From positions 28,860 to 92,859 of the forward strand of contig JAPPKD010000253.1 of assembly GCA_028820215.1 (NCBI GenBank): a stretch of DNA of 64,000 nucleotides, given 5' to 3'. Under the pieces are notes generated by a model. That model worked only from the letters and a program-made list of their open reading frames with translations. It had not been told where the DNA came from and searched no databases. Numbering within the stretch: the stretch's first letter is position 1; each line of letters starts with the position of its first letter. The stretch comes from Spirochaetaceae bacterium. Lineage in GTDB: Bacteria > Spirochaetota > Spirochaetia > SZUA-6 > Bin103. This document shows positions 34,113 to 42,661 of the stretch, piece after piece. A program made the position numbers and the translations under genes.

Positions 34113-37085
34113 ATGAAGGGGTACGTGTCCGCGGGTGCCCGGATGCTGCTCGCGATGTCGAGCCTCGCCGGACGCAGGGCCTCCCGCCCCGGCGTGTGCC
34201 TTGCCCTGGCCGCGAGTGCCGTCGCTCTGCCGCTTGCGATCCTGGCCGACGAGCGTGAGCTCCTGAGCGAAGCCGCGCGGCGGATTACCGATGGCGACTA
34301 CGAGCTCGCCTTGCAGGTGTACGACACGTTTCTCGCCCGCTATCCGAAGTCCGAGTCGATTGCGGATGTTCACTTCGGCAGGGGGGTCTCGCTGTATCAC
34401 CTCGGCCGCTACGAGGAGGCGCTGGAGACCTTCGCACTGATCGGAAGCCGCTACCGGCTCGCCGCGTTCCTCGAAGAGATCCCCTATTGGACCGGCATCA
34501 CCCGGTATCAGCTCGGTGCCTTCGAAGCCGCGGCGCTGGATCTCAAGCAGTTCGTGAGCTCGGGCGCCGCGCCCGCACGCCGGCCGCAGGCACTGCTGTA
34601 CCAGGGCTTGGCCGAGTTGGGGGCCGGGAGGGTTGCCGCGGCGCAGGAGTCGCTCGCGGAGCTGATGCGTCAGAGCGAGGGCATGTCCGACGGAACGATC
34701 GCCTACGCCGCGGTCCTGCTGGCCCACAGCTATCGTGCGGGCGGACAACACGAGGAGCTGGTCGCCTTCGCATCCGGCCTGCCGATCGCATCGTATCCGC
34801 CACGGTACCGGGAGCAGATCATGTTCTACGAGGCGGAGGCGCTGTGGGAGCTGGAGCGCGTGGAGCTTGCCGCGGAGCTCTACCGGCAACTCGTGTCGGC
34901 CGCTCCCGAGATCGCGGCGGCCGCACACCGTCGGTTATTCGCCGCCGCACGGCGAGCCGGCGACCTCGAAGCCATGCAGCGCTGGACGCACAGCGCCGAG
35001 AGCCGTTTCGCCTCATCACCCGGGATCCTGAGCGACTTCTGGTTGCGCCTGGGCACCGAGAGCTACGAGCGTGGCGCCGACGAGCTCGCCGAGCTGTTCC
35101 TCCGCAAGGTGTGGGAACGCGAACTGGCCGCCGGCAGGACGGACGGCACAGCGCCGCTGTACCTGGCGATGACCCTGATCCGCACTGACGCCTCCCCGGA
35201 GGCCGATCTCCTGTCGGAAGCGAAGGAGATCCTTGCGCATGTCACCCGGATGGCACCGGGCCGCTCGGCAGCCGTGCAGATGATCCTCGGCGATATCGCA
35301 CTGGAAGAGCAGCGGTTCGCCGAAGCCGCCGCTCTGTACAGCGATCTCCGTACGCGGCATCAGGACGACGCGCGCGCCGCCGAGGTGGCTTATCTGGCAG
35401 CTTACGCGTTCTATCGGGCAGGCGACCTGGTAAAGGCGGATGCGGCTGCCGCGGACGCCGAGGAAGCCGTAAGGGGAAGCGCCTATCACGCCGATCTGCT
35501 GCGCCTGCAGGCCAATCTTGCCCGGCGCGAAGGCAGGCTGGAGGCAGCTCTGCAGCGCATCGATGAGCTGATCCAACTGCTCCCGGAGGATGTCTCAGCG
35601 CAGATCGACCGGATGAAGCTGGCATTCGACCTGGAAGACCACGCGGCGGTGACGCAGTACGCGGGCCGGCTTCGGGAGACGTTCCCGGATCTCGCCGGGA
35701 GCGATCCCGGCGCGGATGCCGTGGCCGCCTATCTGCAGGGCGTGTCGGAAATCGCACTCAAGCGGTACCGCGCCGGGATCGAGTTGATACGCCGGCCGGG
35801 GCTCCAGCAGGCATTGGGCGACGATCTGGCGAATCTGGCCGTGGACGCGGACTACTGGCTAGGGTGGGCGCTGTACCGGCTCGGCGAATTCCGCGAGGCG
35901 GCTTCCATCCTGGAGAGCCGGCAGGATGACGACGATTCCCTGTTCCTCGCGGCCTGGGCCTACTACAGCGAAGAGCGGTTCGAGGAGGCAGCGCACCGCT
36001 TCGACAGCCTGGCGCGGCGTGTCGGGGCGGACCTGGCCGGCAGAGCCCGCTACATGCACGCCAAGAGCCTCCGGAATCTGGGCCGCGTAGCGGGCGCGCA
36101 ACATTCGTACCGCGAGGTATGGGAGCGCTATCCCACCGATGAGGTGGCCGACGACGCGCTGTTCGAGTACGGGGAAACCGCCGATGAAGCCGGAGACGTG
36201 GAGCTTGCAGTGACCGCGTTCGAGACGCTGGTGGACCGCTATCCGGGCAGCACGCTCCGTGCGGAAGCGCTGTTCCGGGGCGCCGAGGTCCTCTTCGAGG
36301 AGGGCGACTACGCGCGTTCCAAGGACACGTTCTACCGGTACCGGCAGGAGTATCCGTCCGGTGAGTCCGTCCCCGCCGCGCTGTACTGGGGCGGATTGGC
36401 GGCGGAGCGCTCGGGAGAGCGCTTCGAAGCGGTGTTCATGTGGTCGAACCTGATCGATCGCTATCCGGACAGCTCCTTTCACCCCGAAGCCCTGAACCTG
36501 CGGGCGACGGCCGCTCTGGCCGATGGGGAACACGGCGCGGCGCTGGAGAGCCTCGAAGAGTTGCTGAGACGCCATCCCGATCAGGCGAAGGCGCTGGGCA
36601 CGGAGCAGCGGATCGCCGAGGTCAAGCTGCTGATGACCGGCCTCACCGGCAGGGAGGCCGAGCTGTCGGCTTCCGTCGAGCGGCTCGGCCGCGCGGAGAC
36701 CGAGGCGGGGCGGAAGGCGATGCTGGAGTTGGCAGGCCTGTATCTGATCGACGAGTCGGCGCCTCCCGACCGCGCCTTTCGACTGCTGGAGGACGTGGCC
36801 TCGACCGCGAGCGACCCGACCGTCCTCGCACGTGCCCGGGTGATGCTCGGCGAGTACTACCTGCGGCGCGAGGACCCGACGGCGGCGGCAAGGGCCTTCC
36901 TCGACGCCGCCCTGGTCCAGGGAGCGGGGGAGGAGCTGCGCGCGGAGGCCATCCTGAAGTCGGCCGAGGCGGAGGCCGCCGCGGGGCGGTCCGACGCCGC
37001 GAAAGCGCTTGCGCAGCGGATTCTGGACAACTTTCCCGAATCCAGGTGGGCCGGGCAGGCGCGCACAATGGTAGGTGAGGAATGA
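34113..37085 (+). CDS. Large periplasmic tetratricopeptide-repeat protein
   Basis: 990 residues from ATG 34113 (ATG 34143 also possible; 34002 rejected as overlapping merR). A hydrophobic N-terminal segment ending near ILADERE (about 28-48) suggests export. The rest is a solenoid of about 20 TPR-like pairs, e.g. DYELALQVYDTFLARYPKSE, HYREVWERYPTDEVADDALF-type repeats and 'YPGSTLRAEALF'. Repeats of the 'A-x-x-x-Y-P-x-S' kind resemble those of CpoB/YbgF and BamD. Its stop overlaps the next gene by 4 bp (ATGA) in an operon with ExbB, ExbD and TonB, so it may serve as the periplasmic partner of that energised system. Function is inferred only from context. Confidence 0.8.
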   Translation: MKGYVSAGARMLLAMSSLAGRRASRPGVCLALAASAVALPLAILADERELLSEAARRITDGDYELALQVYDTFLARYPKSESIADVHFGRGVSLYHLGRYEEALETFALIGSRYRLAAFLEEIPYWTGITRYQLGAFEAAALDLKQFVSSGAAPARRPQALLYQGLAELGAGRVAAAQESLAELMRQSEGMSDGTIAYAAVLLAHSYRAGGQHEELVAFASGLPIASYPPRYREQIMFYEAEALWELERVELAAELYRQLVSAAPEIAAAAHRRLFAAARRAGDLEAMQRWTHSAESRFASSPGILSDFWLRLGTESYERGADELAELFLRKVWERELAAGRTDGTAPLYLAMTLIRTDASPEADLLSEAKEILAHVTRMAPGRSAAVQMILGDIALEEQRFAEAAALYSDLRTRHQDDARAAEVAYLAAYAFYRAGDLVKADAAAADAEEAVRGSAYHADLLRLQANLARREGRLEAALQRIDELIQLLPEDVSAQIDRMKLAFDLEDHAAVTQYAGRLRETFPDLAGSDPGADAVAAYLQGVSEIALKRYRAGIELIRRPGLQQALGDDLANLAVDADYWLGWALYRLGEFREAASILESRQDDDDSLFLAAWAYYSEERFEEAAHRFDSLARRVGADLAGRARYMHAKSLRNLGRVAGAQHSYREVWERYPTDEVADDALFEYGETADEAGDVELAVTAFETLVDRYPGSTLRAEALFRGAEVLFEEGDYARSKDTFYRYRQEYPSGESVPAALYWGGLAAERSGERFEAVFMWSNLIDRYPDSSFHPEALNLRATAALADGEHGAALESLEELLRRHPDQAKALGTEQRIAEVKLLMTGLTGREAELSASVERLGRAETEAGRKAMLELAGLYLIDESAPPDRAFRLLEDVASTASDPTVLARARVMLGEYYLRREDPTAAARAFLDAALVQGAGEELRAEAILKSAEAEAAAGRSDAAKALAQRILDNFPESRWAGQARTMVGEE

Positions 37086-38743
37086 CGGACATGAGAGTGC
37101 GGGCGGCGCGACGCGTCGCCGGGTACGCGCTGGCGACCGTACTGGCGGCGTTGACCGTAGCCGCCTATGGACAGGCAAGCGACCCGCAGCCGGCGGCTCG
37201 CCCGCTTGAGGTGCCTGCCGTCACGTTGAGCATCGAGGACGTGGCGGAGGTACAGGTGGAACCGGGCCTGCCGCCGGAGGCAGAGCTGACGAAGCCGGAT
37301 TCGGCCGTGCCGCTGCCGGAGGCCGATGAGCTGCGGGTGGTCACGCCCGGTTTGCCGGAAGTCCTGACCGACTCGGGCGAGGGCGGCACCGGGCTGCTGG
37401 GCCCCGGTCTGGCGTTGCAGGCAGCGGTCGCCGCCGGCAACAACGGGCTGCTCACGAGCAGCATCGCCCTCCAGCACGCGGGTGACGGACCGGACTTTCA
37501 TCTGGGGGTGGACCACCAGCTTCTGGAGGGATTCGGGCCGCCGGCACCCTTGCAGGGATACCACCGCACCGACGATCTGCAGGGTGCCTACAGCAGCGAC
37601 ATCGGCGGCGCGGACCTTGGCGTGGCCGGCCGCTACCGACGGGTCGAGGACGGCCTGCAGGATATCGGCGATCCCGCTCACGACCTGAGCCATCAGCTTG
37701 TCGACGGCAACCTGACGCTGCTGGTGCGGCCGAGCGACGTCGTCACGGTGAACGGGATGATCGGTGGCAGGGGCGCCTCACGAGAATTCAGGGGCAGCGA
37801 AGAGTTGGCGGTGACCGAGTGGCAGGGACGCGCGGGCGCAGGTTTGACGGCGCAACTCCGTCAGTTGGAGATCGGCGTGACGGGGGACTACGAGTTCCGG
37901 CACATTCGTGTCGAGGAGCCGACCGCGCATCGGCTGCTGGGGCAGCTCGCGCTCGCCTACGACCTTGGAGTGCCGGTCCGGCTCGGCGCTCGCGCCGGGG
38001 TGCAGTACGCATCCGAAGACAAGACCTCGGAGGTGCGCATCCCGTTCGAGGTGTCGATGGACGGCATGCCGACCGATCTGGTCACCCTGCGGATCGCCGC
38101 AGGGCGGGAGATCATCGGCCGCGATCTCGCCGGCCTGTATGAGACGCTCAAGTTCGTCGAGGAGCCGGCGGATCTGCGCGACACGCGCCAGTGGTTCGGC
38201 GACGTGTCGGTGCGGGCGGCCGTCGGCGAGGATGTGCACCTTGTCGCCGCGGTGCGTGGTGAGTCCGGGACGAACCGGGTCGATATCAGCGGCGAGCTTG
38301 GCGAGCATTCCAGGCTGCATCAGGTGGTGCAGACGGCCGAGGCCGGGACACTCCAGACCGGCCTGGGATTGCGGTGGGACATCAACCCCAATGCGGCCCT
38401 CAATCTCGACTGGTCGGGAGCATTCTTCGACATCCCGCTGTACCAGTCCCCGCACGTGTTCAGCCTCGGCATGCGGGCAACCTGGGACGGCGGCCGCTTC
38501 GGCGTCGAGAACAACGTCGACTGGGTGTTTCCGAATGAACTCGAGACCGGCAGGTACCGTGCACCCGACGTGGGCCTGCCAATCGTCTCGGCCCGCGGTT
38601 TCTACAACATCTCGGACAATTTCGCCATAGTCGCCGGTCTCGCCGATCTGCTGCAGCCGTTGTCGGATGAGCCGCGCTACGAGCTGGCGCCATACCAGGA
38701 GCCCGGCTTCCAGGCCTCGCTCGGCGTCGAAGTCAACCTGTAG
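37082..38743 (+). CDS. Outer-membrane beta-barrel candidate
   Basis: 553 residues. Signal peptide about 1-32 (ALATVLAALTVAAYGQA). A Pro/Glu-rich segment (about 35-95) contains VPAVTLSIEDVAE, which could act as a TonB-box-like element but is not diagnostic. From about 125 onward the protein alternates polar and hydrophobic residues with many Gly and aromatic turns, as in transmembrane beta strands, ending ...FQASLGVEVNL. There is no plug domain of classical TonB receptors. It lies between the TPR protein and ExbB/ExbD/TonB in one operon. I do not recognise the family; calling it a barrel is an inference from composition. Confidence 0.6.
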   Translation: MTDMRVRAARRVAGYALATVLAALTVAAYGQASDPQPAARPLEVPAVTLSIEDVAEVQVEPGLPPEAELTKPDSAVPLPEADELRVVTPGLPEVLTDSGEGGTGLLGPGLALQAAVAAGNNGLLTSSIALQHAGDGPDFHLGVDHQLLEGFGPPAPLQGYHRTDDLQGAYSSDIGGADLGVAGRYRRVEDGLQDIGDPAHDLSHQLVDGNLTLLVRPSDVVTVNGMIGGRGASREFRGSEELAVTEWQGRAGAGLTAQLRQLEIGVTGDYEFRHIRVEEPTAHRLLGQLALAYDLGVPVRLGARAGVQYASEDKTSEVRIPFEVSMDGMPTDLVTLRIAAGREIIGRDLAGLYETLKFVEEPADLRDTRQWFGDVSVRAAVGEDVHLVAAVRGESGTNRVDISGELGEHSRLHQVVQTAEAGTLQTGLGLRWDINPNAALNLDWSGAFFDIPLYQSPHVFSLGMRATWDGGRFGVENNVDWVFPNELETGRYRAPDVGLPIVSARGFYNISDNFAIVAGLADLLQPLSDEPRYELAPYQEPGFQASLGVEVNL

Positions 38744-38761
38744 AGGAAGGGAGGAAAGGCC

Positions 38762-39370
38762 GTGGACATCATTCAGAAAGGCGGTCCGATCATGGTCGTG
38801 ATCATCTTTCTGTCGGTCGTGGCAGTGGTCGTGATCATCGAGCGGATGCTGTACTTTCGCCGCAACCGGGTGGATGAGGAGAAGCTGCTCAGCCGGCTGA
38901 AGAGCCGCCTGCAGGAGCGTCACTTCGATGAAGCCCTGGCGATCTGCGAAGCGAACCCGTCGCCGATCTCCAGCCTGGTCTCGGTCGGCATCCAGCACCG
39001 CCACCAGCCGAACCGCGTCGTCCGGGAGATCATCATGGACGCGGCCAACGTCGAGATCCCCAAGCAGGAGCGTTTTCTGCCGACTCTCGGAACGATCGCT
39101 CACGTGGCGCCGTTGCTGGGCCTGCTGGGGACGGTGACCGGAAACATCAGCGCGTTCGGCGTGCTCGGCGAGGCGGGTGCGGTGGCGGATTCATCCCAGC
39201 TGGCACTCGGGATCTCGGAGGCATTGCTGACCACCGCTGCCGGCCTGATCGTCGGTATTCCGGTGATCATGTTCTACAACTACCTGGTCAGTAAAGCCAA
39301 CAATACGATCGTCCGGCTGGAGAACCGGGTCAGCGAGCTCGTGCTGTTGCTGGGAGTTCAGGGGGAATGA
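38762..39370 (+). CDS. exbB: ExbB/TolQ/MotA-family proton channel
   Basis: 202 residues, GTG start after AGGAAGGGAGGAAAGG. Three membrane segments (about 9-27, 112-132 and 150-172) with the family signature LGTIAHVAPLLGLLGTVTGNISAF and ALLTTAAGLIVGIPV. It forms the proton-driven motor with ExbD and TonB (or TolQRA). Overlaps exbD by 4 bp. Whether it belongs to a TonB or Tol-type system cannot be told from this subunit. Confidence 0.9.
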   Translation: MDIIQKGGPIMVVIIFLSVVAVVVIIERMLYFRRNRVDEEKLLSRLKSRLQERHFDEALAICEANPSPISSLVSVGIQHRHQPNRVVREIIMDAANVEIPKQERFLPTLGTIAHVAPLLGLLGTVTGNISAFGVLGEAGAVADSSQLALGISEALLTTAAGLIVGIPVIMFYNYLVSKANNTIVRLENRVSELVLLLGVQGE

Positions 39371-39792
39371 TGACACTGCGCAGGCGGCGCCTGCAGCGCA
39401 GCACGAGGGTCGACATGGTTCCCATGATCGACGTCGTGTTTCAGCTTGTCATCTTCTTCATGGTCTCCTCGACGTTCAAGATCACCCCCGCGATCGGATT
39501 GACCCTGCCGGAATCGGCGACGGCGGTGCCGACGGAGATGACGCGCCTGGTCATCACCGTGCACTCGCATGACGCGATCTATCTCAACGAACGGAAGCTC
39601 GACCTCGACGGCCTGGCAAACGCGTTCGGCACGGATGGCATCGACCCCGAGTCGGTCCAGAGCATCATCGTCGAGGTGGATGAAGGAGCATCCTCGCAGA
39701 TTCTGGTCCATGTGATGGACGTGTTGCGCATGAACGGAATACACGCGGTAGCGCTGCGAACGCGCCTTGCCCCCGGGAGAATCGTGCCGTGA
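39367..39792 (+). CDS. exbD: ExbD/TolR-family protein
   Basis: 141 residues: a basic cytoplasmic start (RRRRLQRSTRVDMVPMIDVVFQLVIFFMVSSTF) with the conserved Asp in the single membrane helix (MIDVVFQL), then a periplasmic domain with VTVHSHDAIYLNERKL and a C-terminal helix. Partner of the preceding ExbB. The last bases overlap the GTG of tonB. Confidence 0.9.
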   Translation: MMTLRRRRLQRSTRVDMVPMIDVVFQLVIFFMVSSTFKITPAIGLTLPESATAVPTEMTRLVITVHSHDAIYLNERKLDLDGLANAFGTDGIDPESVQSIIVEVDEGASSQILVHVMDVLRMNGIHAVALRTRLAPGRIVP

Positions 39793-41135
39793 CCTTTCGC
39801 GAGGAATCGGAGCGGATGTTCGCCGGCGTTCTGGTGGCAGCCGTGCTGCACGCGGCGCTGCTGATCGGCGCGCACAAGCTGTTCGATCTCCGCTTCGAGG
39901 ACTATACGCGTCCTCTGACGGTTCAGCTGCTCGCCCCGGAGACCCGCGACGCCCCCGCCAGAGAGCAGCGGCCGCTGCCGCCGAAGCAGGAGGAGGCGGC
40001 CCCGGCGGTGGCCGTGCCCAAGCCCGCGCCGCAGCCGGTCGCCACCCCGCGGCCCGCTGCCGGGCCGCAACCGGCGCCGGAACGGGCAACCGCAGAGGAG
40101 CCGGCTCCGGTCAGGACGCAGCCGCGAACGGAGTCCGCGGCGGCCGAGTCGCCTGCCAGCCCGGTCGCGGCGTGGACGCCGGCGCTCCGCCAGTCGGTGG
40201 AGTCCGCGCCGGTACGTGGACGGGGCGGGTTGAACGCGGTGGCCGGCGACGTTGCCGCGCAGGCACAGCCGTCCGCCGCGGCCCCTGCGGTCCCGGCCGC
40301 GTTCGCAGGGCAGGGCGACCTCCCAACCACCTTCAAGGACGGTTTAGCGTTACCGGCGGACGACTCGGTGTATGCGAGGAGCGCCTCGAGCCGGATGCCC
40401 GGCGGCAGCGCAGCCCAGGGCCTCAGTTCGGACGACTCGGTGCCGGTGGTACGCGACCCCGGGCTCAGCGGAAGGAGCTCGGAAACGGCGGCGCTCGCTC
40501 CGGTACGCATGAGCGGGACCCCGACGGCCCGCAGGGCGGACGCCGCCGGTACCGGTACGGGTACAGGGGCATCCGAACAGGCCGTACCGCTTGCCGACTT
40601 CGCGCAGGGATCTGCGGCCACGCCGGCGCCCGTGGACGCGACGGTGATTGGCGGCGCGGCGGCATCGTCAGACGAAACCGAGGGCGTCGGGGCGCTGATT
40701 CCGGTTCTCGACCGGGCGCTTCGCGCGAGCGGTCGTGACAGCACCGCCAGCACTGGTCAGGATCGAGGAGCCAGCACGGCAGCCGACGGGGTCGCGGGTT
40801 CGGCCGTTTCTGACGTGCGGCTGCCCGAGGGCTGGGACGTGTCTGGATCCCTGGGGCAGCGCCGGCTCTTGGATGCCGGGGTTCCGGCGCTAGACCGATA
40901 CCCGGACGAGATCGTTCGCGAGACGGTACTCGCGCACATCCGCGTGCACCCGCAGGGAAGGGTGAGCTTCGAGGGCTTCGAGCGGGCCTCGGCATCCGCG
41001 GAGATCAACGCGAAGATCCGGGAGACGCTGCGCGGGTGGCGCTATGAGCCGGTGCAGAACGAGAAACCGGTCGATGGAGTGGTGACCATCCAGATCCGTA
41101 GCCGCTCTGCCGAGGTGGCCGCCGGCGGGTCATGA
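39789..41135 (+). CDS. tonB: TonB/TolA-like energy transducer
   Basis: 448 residues, GTG start in the overlap with exbD. One membrane helix (about 12-33), a long Pro/Ala/Gln-rich periplasmic spacer (about 45-370), and a C-terminal TonB-type domain at about 375-445 with VLAHIRVHPQGRVSFEGF and INAKIRETLRGWRYEPV, as in TonB C-terminal domains. Longer than E. coli TonB (239), reaching across a wide periplasm. It would couple ExbB/ExbD to outer-membrane partners, most simply the barrel candidate in the same operon. Confidence 0.82.
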   Translation: MTFREESERMFAGVLVAAVLHAALLIGAHKLFDLRFEDYTRPLTVQLLAPETRDAPAREQRPLPPKQEEAAPAVAVPKPAPQPVATPRPAAGPQPAPERATAEEPAPVRTQPRTESAAAESPASPVAAWTPALRQSVESAPVRGRGGLNAVAGDVAAQAQPSAAAPAVPAAFAGQGDLPTTFKDGLALPADDSVYARSASSRMPGGSAAQGLSSDDSVPVVRDPGLSGRSSETAALAPVRMSGTPTARRADAAGTGTGTGASEQAVPLADFAQGSAATPAPVDATVIGGAAASSDETEGVGALIPVLDRALRASGRDSTASTGQDRGASTAADGVAGSAVSDVRLPEGWDVSGSLGQRRLLDAGVPALDRYPDEIVRETVLAHIRVHPQGRVSFEGFERASASAEINAKIRETLRGWRYEPVQNEKPVDGVVTIQIRSRSAEVAAGGS

Positions 41136-41830
41136 ACCAGCCGCGCGACCTGATCGCGGAGGCCGTGGTGTTCGACCTTGACGGCACCCTGTATCCGACC
41201 CGCCGGGCGGCGGCGCGATCGTGGCGCCTGGTGTTGCGGAACGCGGCTCTGTTTCGGGCCTTCCGCGAGGTACGCATCGAGATTCGTTCGATCCGTCCGA
41301 TCGCCGACCTGCATGGCCTGCAGGCTGACCTCGTAGCCGAACGCATGGGGATCACGGCGGCCGCCGCGCGCGCACTGATCGACGACGTCGTGTACACGCG
41401 GCTGCCGGCTGCGCTGCGGGGTGTGCGTCCGTATCCCGGCGTGTCGCGCGCGCTCATCGCACTGCGGGATCATGGAGCGAAGGTCGGCGTTCTATCGGAC
41501 ATGCCGCCGGCCGCCAAACTGGGTAACATGGGGCTGGGACGACTGTTCTGCGCAGTCACCTCGGAAGCGACCAACTACCTGAAACCCAATCCGGAGCCGT
41601 TCGGGTACGTCTCCGGCCTCCTGCAGGTGCGCCCGGAGCGAACGCTGTACGTCGGGAATGACTACCGGTACGACATCCTCGGCGCTGGCGCGGCAGGAAT
41701 GCTGACCGCGCACCGAGCGCGCCGGGCAGAGCCGGGCAGCCGTGCGGGATTCACGTTCCGGCGCTACGATTCGCTGCTGCAGGCGATGGGCTCCGCCGGC
41801 ATCGGACTGCCGGCAGAACGTTCTTCCTGA
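41132..41830 (+). CDS. HAD-superfamily hydrolase
   Basis: 232 residues, ATGA overlap with tonB. HAD motifs: VVFDLDGTLYPT (I, nucleophile Asp and general acid Asp), VLSDMPP (II), YLKPNPEPF with the catalytic Lys (III), VGNDYRYDILGA (IV). The cap is inserted after motif I, a phosphoglycolate-phosphatase-like or pyrimidine-nucleotidase-like layout. Substrate unknown. Last gene of the TPR/TonB operon, with 59 bp and a new promoter following. Confidence 0.88.
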   Translation: MNQPRDLIAEAVVFDLDGTLYPTRRAAARSWRLVLRNAALFRAFREVRIEIRSIRPIADLHGLQADLVAERMGITAAAARALIDDVVYTRLPAALRGVRPYPGVSRALIALRDHGAKVGVLSDMPPAAKLGNMGLGRLFCAVTSEATNYLKPNPEPFGYVSGLLQVRPERTLYVGNDYRYDILGAGAAGMLTAHRARRAEPGSRAGFTFRRYDSLLQAMGSAGIGLPAERSS

Positions 41831-41834
41831 TTCG

Positions 41835-41864
41835 TTGACAGTAATCGCTGGACGGCCATAGTAT
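41835..41864 (+). promoter_or_regulatory. Promoter candidate for the coiled-coil gene
   Basis: -35 TTGACA (41835-41840), 18-bp spacer, -10 TAGTAT (41859-41864); CATAGT at 16-bp spacing is an alternative. It begins just after the HAD stop codon and stands 26 bp before the ATG at 41890. Confidence 0.6.
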
Positions 41865-41889
41865 CGGGTATCCCGCTGGGAGGGGATAC

Positions 41890-42483
41890 ATGCCTATCGT
41901 CGGGCCTGGAGATGCCATCACGCTTCTGGTTGTGCTGGCGGTCGTCCTCGTGTTTCGCCAGCTCGACCGCAACAACCGTTCGCTCGAAAAGGTAAAGCGC
42001 TACGGAGACCGGGTCATGCAGACCTTGTCGTCGTTCGTGGAGAAGAAGAGTTCCGAAATCAAGGACCTCGCCATCGAGGTGCAGATCAGTGTCAAGCAGG
42101 GCAAGGAGTTGCTGCGTTCCGTCCGCGAGATCCAGGAGGACCTCGCCGCTCGCAGCCGGGATCTCGAGGAGCGTTCCGCGGAGATCGAGGCGATTCACAG
42201 CCGCATCGACGGGTATGACACCGCGCTGGCCGAGCTGGTCAAGATGAGCGAGCGGGTGGACGACAATCTGCGCCGGCTCCGCGGTGAAGACGAACGCCTG
42301 CGCCGGGTCGACGAGCAGCGCTCGGCCCTTCAGGAGCGTATCGCCGGCCTGGACTCGACCGTAGCCTCGATCGAAGGACGGCAGGCCGGGTGGCAAGCGC
42401 AGGTGGTCAAGCGTCTCGACGAGCTGCAGGACCGTATGGACGCGCTGGAGCGACGCGCCGAGCACGTCCGCGGCCGTTGTTGA
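41890..42483 (+). CDS. Short SpiroCoCo-like coiled-coil membrane protein
   Basis: 197 residues, ATG after GGGAGGGG. A membrane segment (about 8-22, AITLLVVLAVVLVF) is followed by an almost continuous coiled coil. The stretch LEKVKRYGDRVMQTLSSFVE and KDLAIEVQISVKQGKELLRSV resembles the start of the spirochaete SpiroCoCo family, recalled from annotation, whose members are usually several times longer. Here the protein ends at Cys197 with a TGA that lies in the promoter candidate for grpE. It could be a compact family member or a 3'-shortened gene. It is expected at the inner membrane facing the cytoplasm. Confidence 0.65.
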   Translation: MPIVGPGDAITLLVVLAVVLVFRQLDRNNRSLEKVKRYGDRVMQTLSSFVEKKSSEIKDLAIEVQISVKQGKELLRSVREIQEDLAARSRDLEERSAEIEAIHSRIDGYDTALAELVKMSERVDDNLRRLRGEDERLRRVDEQRSALQERIAGLDSTVASIEGRQAGWQAQVVKRLDELQDRMDALERRAEHVRGRC

Positions 42484-42509
42484 CGGTGCTTTCGGGGCCC
42501 TATTATCTT
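42480..42509 (+). promoter_or_regulatory. Promoter candidate for grpE-dnaK-dnaJ
   Basis: -35 TTGACG (42480-42485), 18-bp spacer, -10 TATCTT (42504-42509). TATTAT at 42501 would be a better -10 but leaves only 15 bp. I saw no CIRCE operator in the 178-bp gap. Confidence 0.5.
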
Positions 42510-42542
42510 CCATCATCCACTTTTGACGGCAACCGGGACGTA

Positions 42543-42555
42543 GGCCGCTTCGGCC
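42543..42555 (+). promoter_or_regulatory. Small hairpin in grpE leader
   Basis: GGCCG (42543-42547), CTT loop, CGGCC (42551-42555). A perfect 5-bp stem in the 5' untranslated region; role unknown. Confidence 0.3.
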
Positions 42556-42630
42556 CGCGGGGTTGATCCTGCGGCCCATCTCGCCGTTCGGGCGGCGGTG
42601 ATCGTTCCGGCCGTGCCGTCGGGGAGAGAG

Positions 42631-42647
42631 CCGGCAGGAGGTGCCGG
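42631..42647 (+). promoter_or_regulatory. Hairpin presenting the grpE ribosome-binding site in its loop
   Basis: CCGGCA (42631-42636), loop GGAGG (42637-42641), TGCCGG (42642-42647). The Shine-Dalgarno core is the whole loop. The stem also includes part of GTG 42641 and separates the signal from ATG 42662. An RNA-thermometer-like role is inference. Confidence 0.4.
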
Positions 42648-42661
42648 GCCGGCAGGCAGAG

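Noticed and set aside
42501..42506. TATTAT as -10 for grpE
   Set aside because: Spacing to TTGACG is only 15 bp; TATCTT at 18 bp fits the common pattern better.
42484..42661. CIRCE operator for HrcA control of grpE-dnaK
   Set aside because: The inverted TTAGCACTC/GAGTGCTAA pattern is not present; no hrcA gene adjacent.
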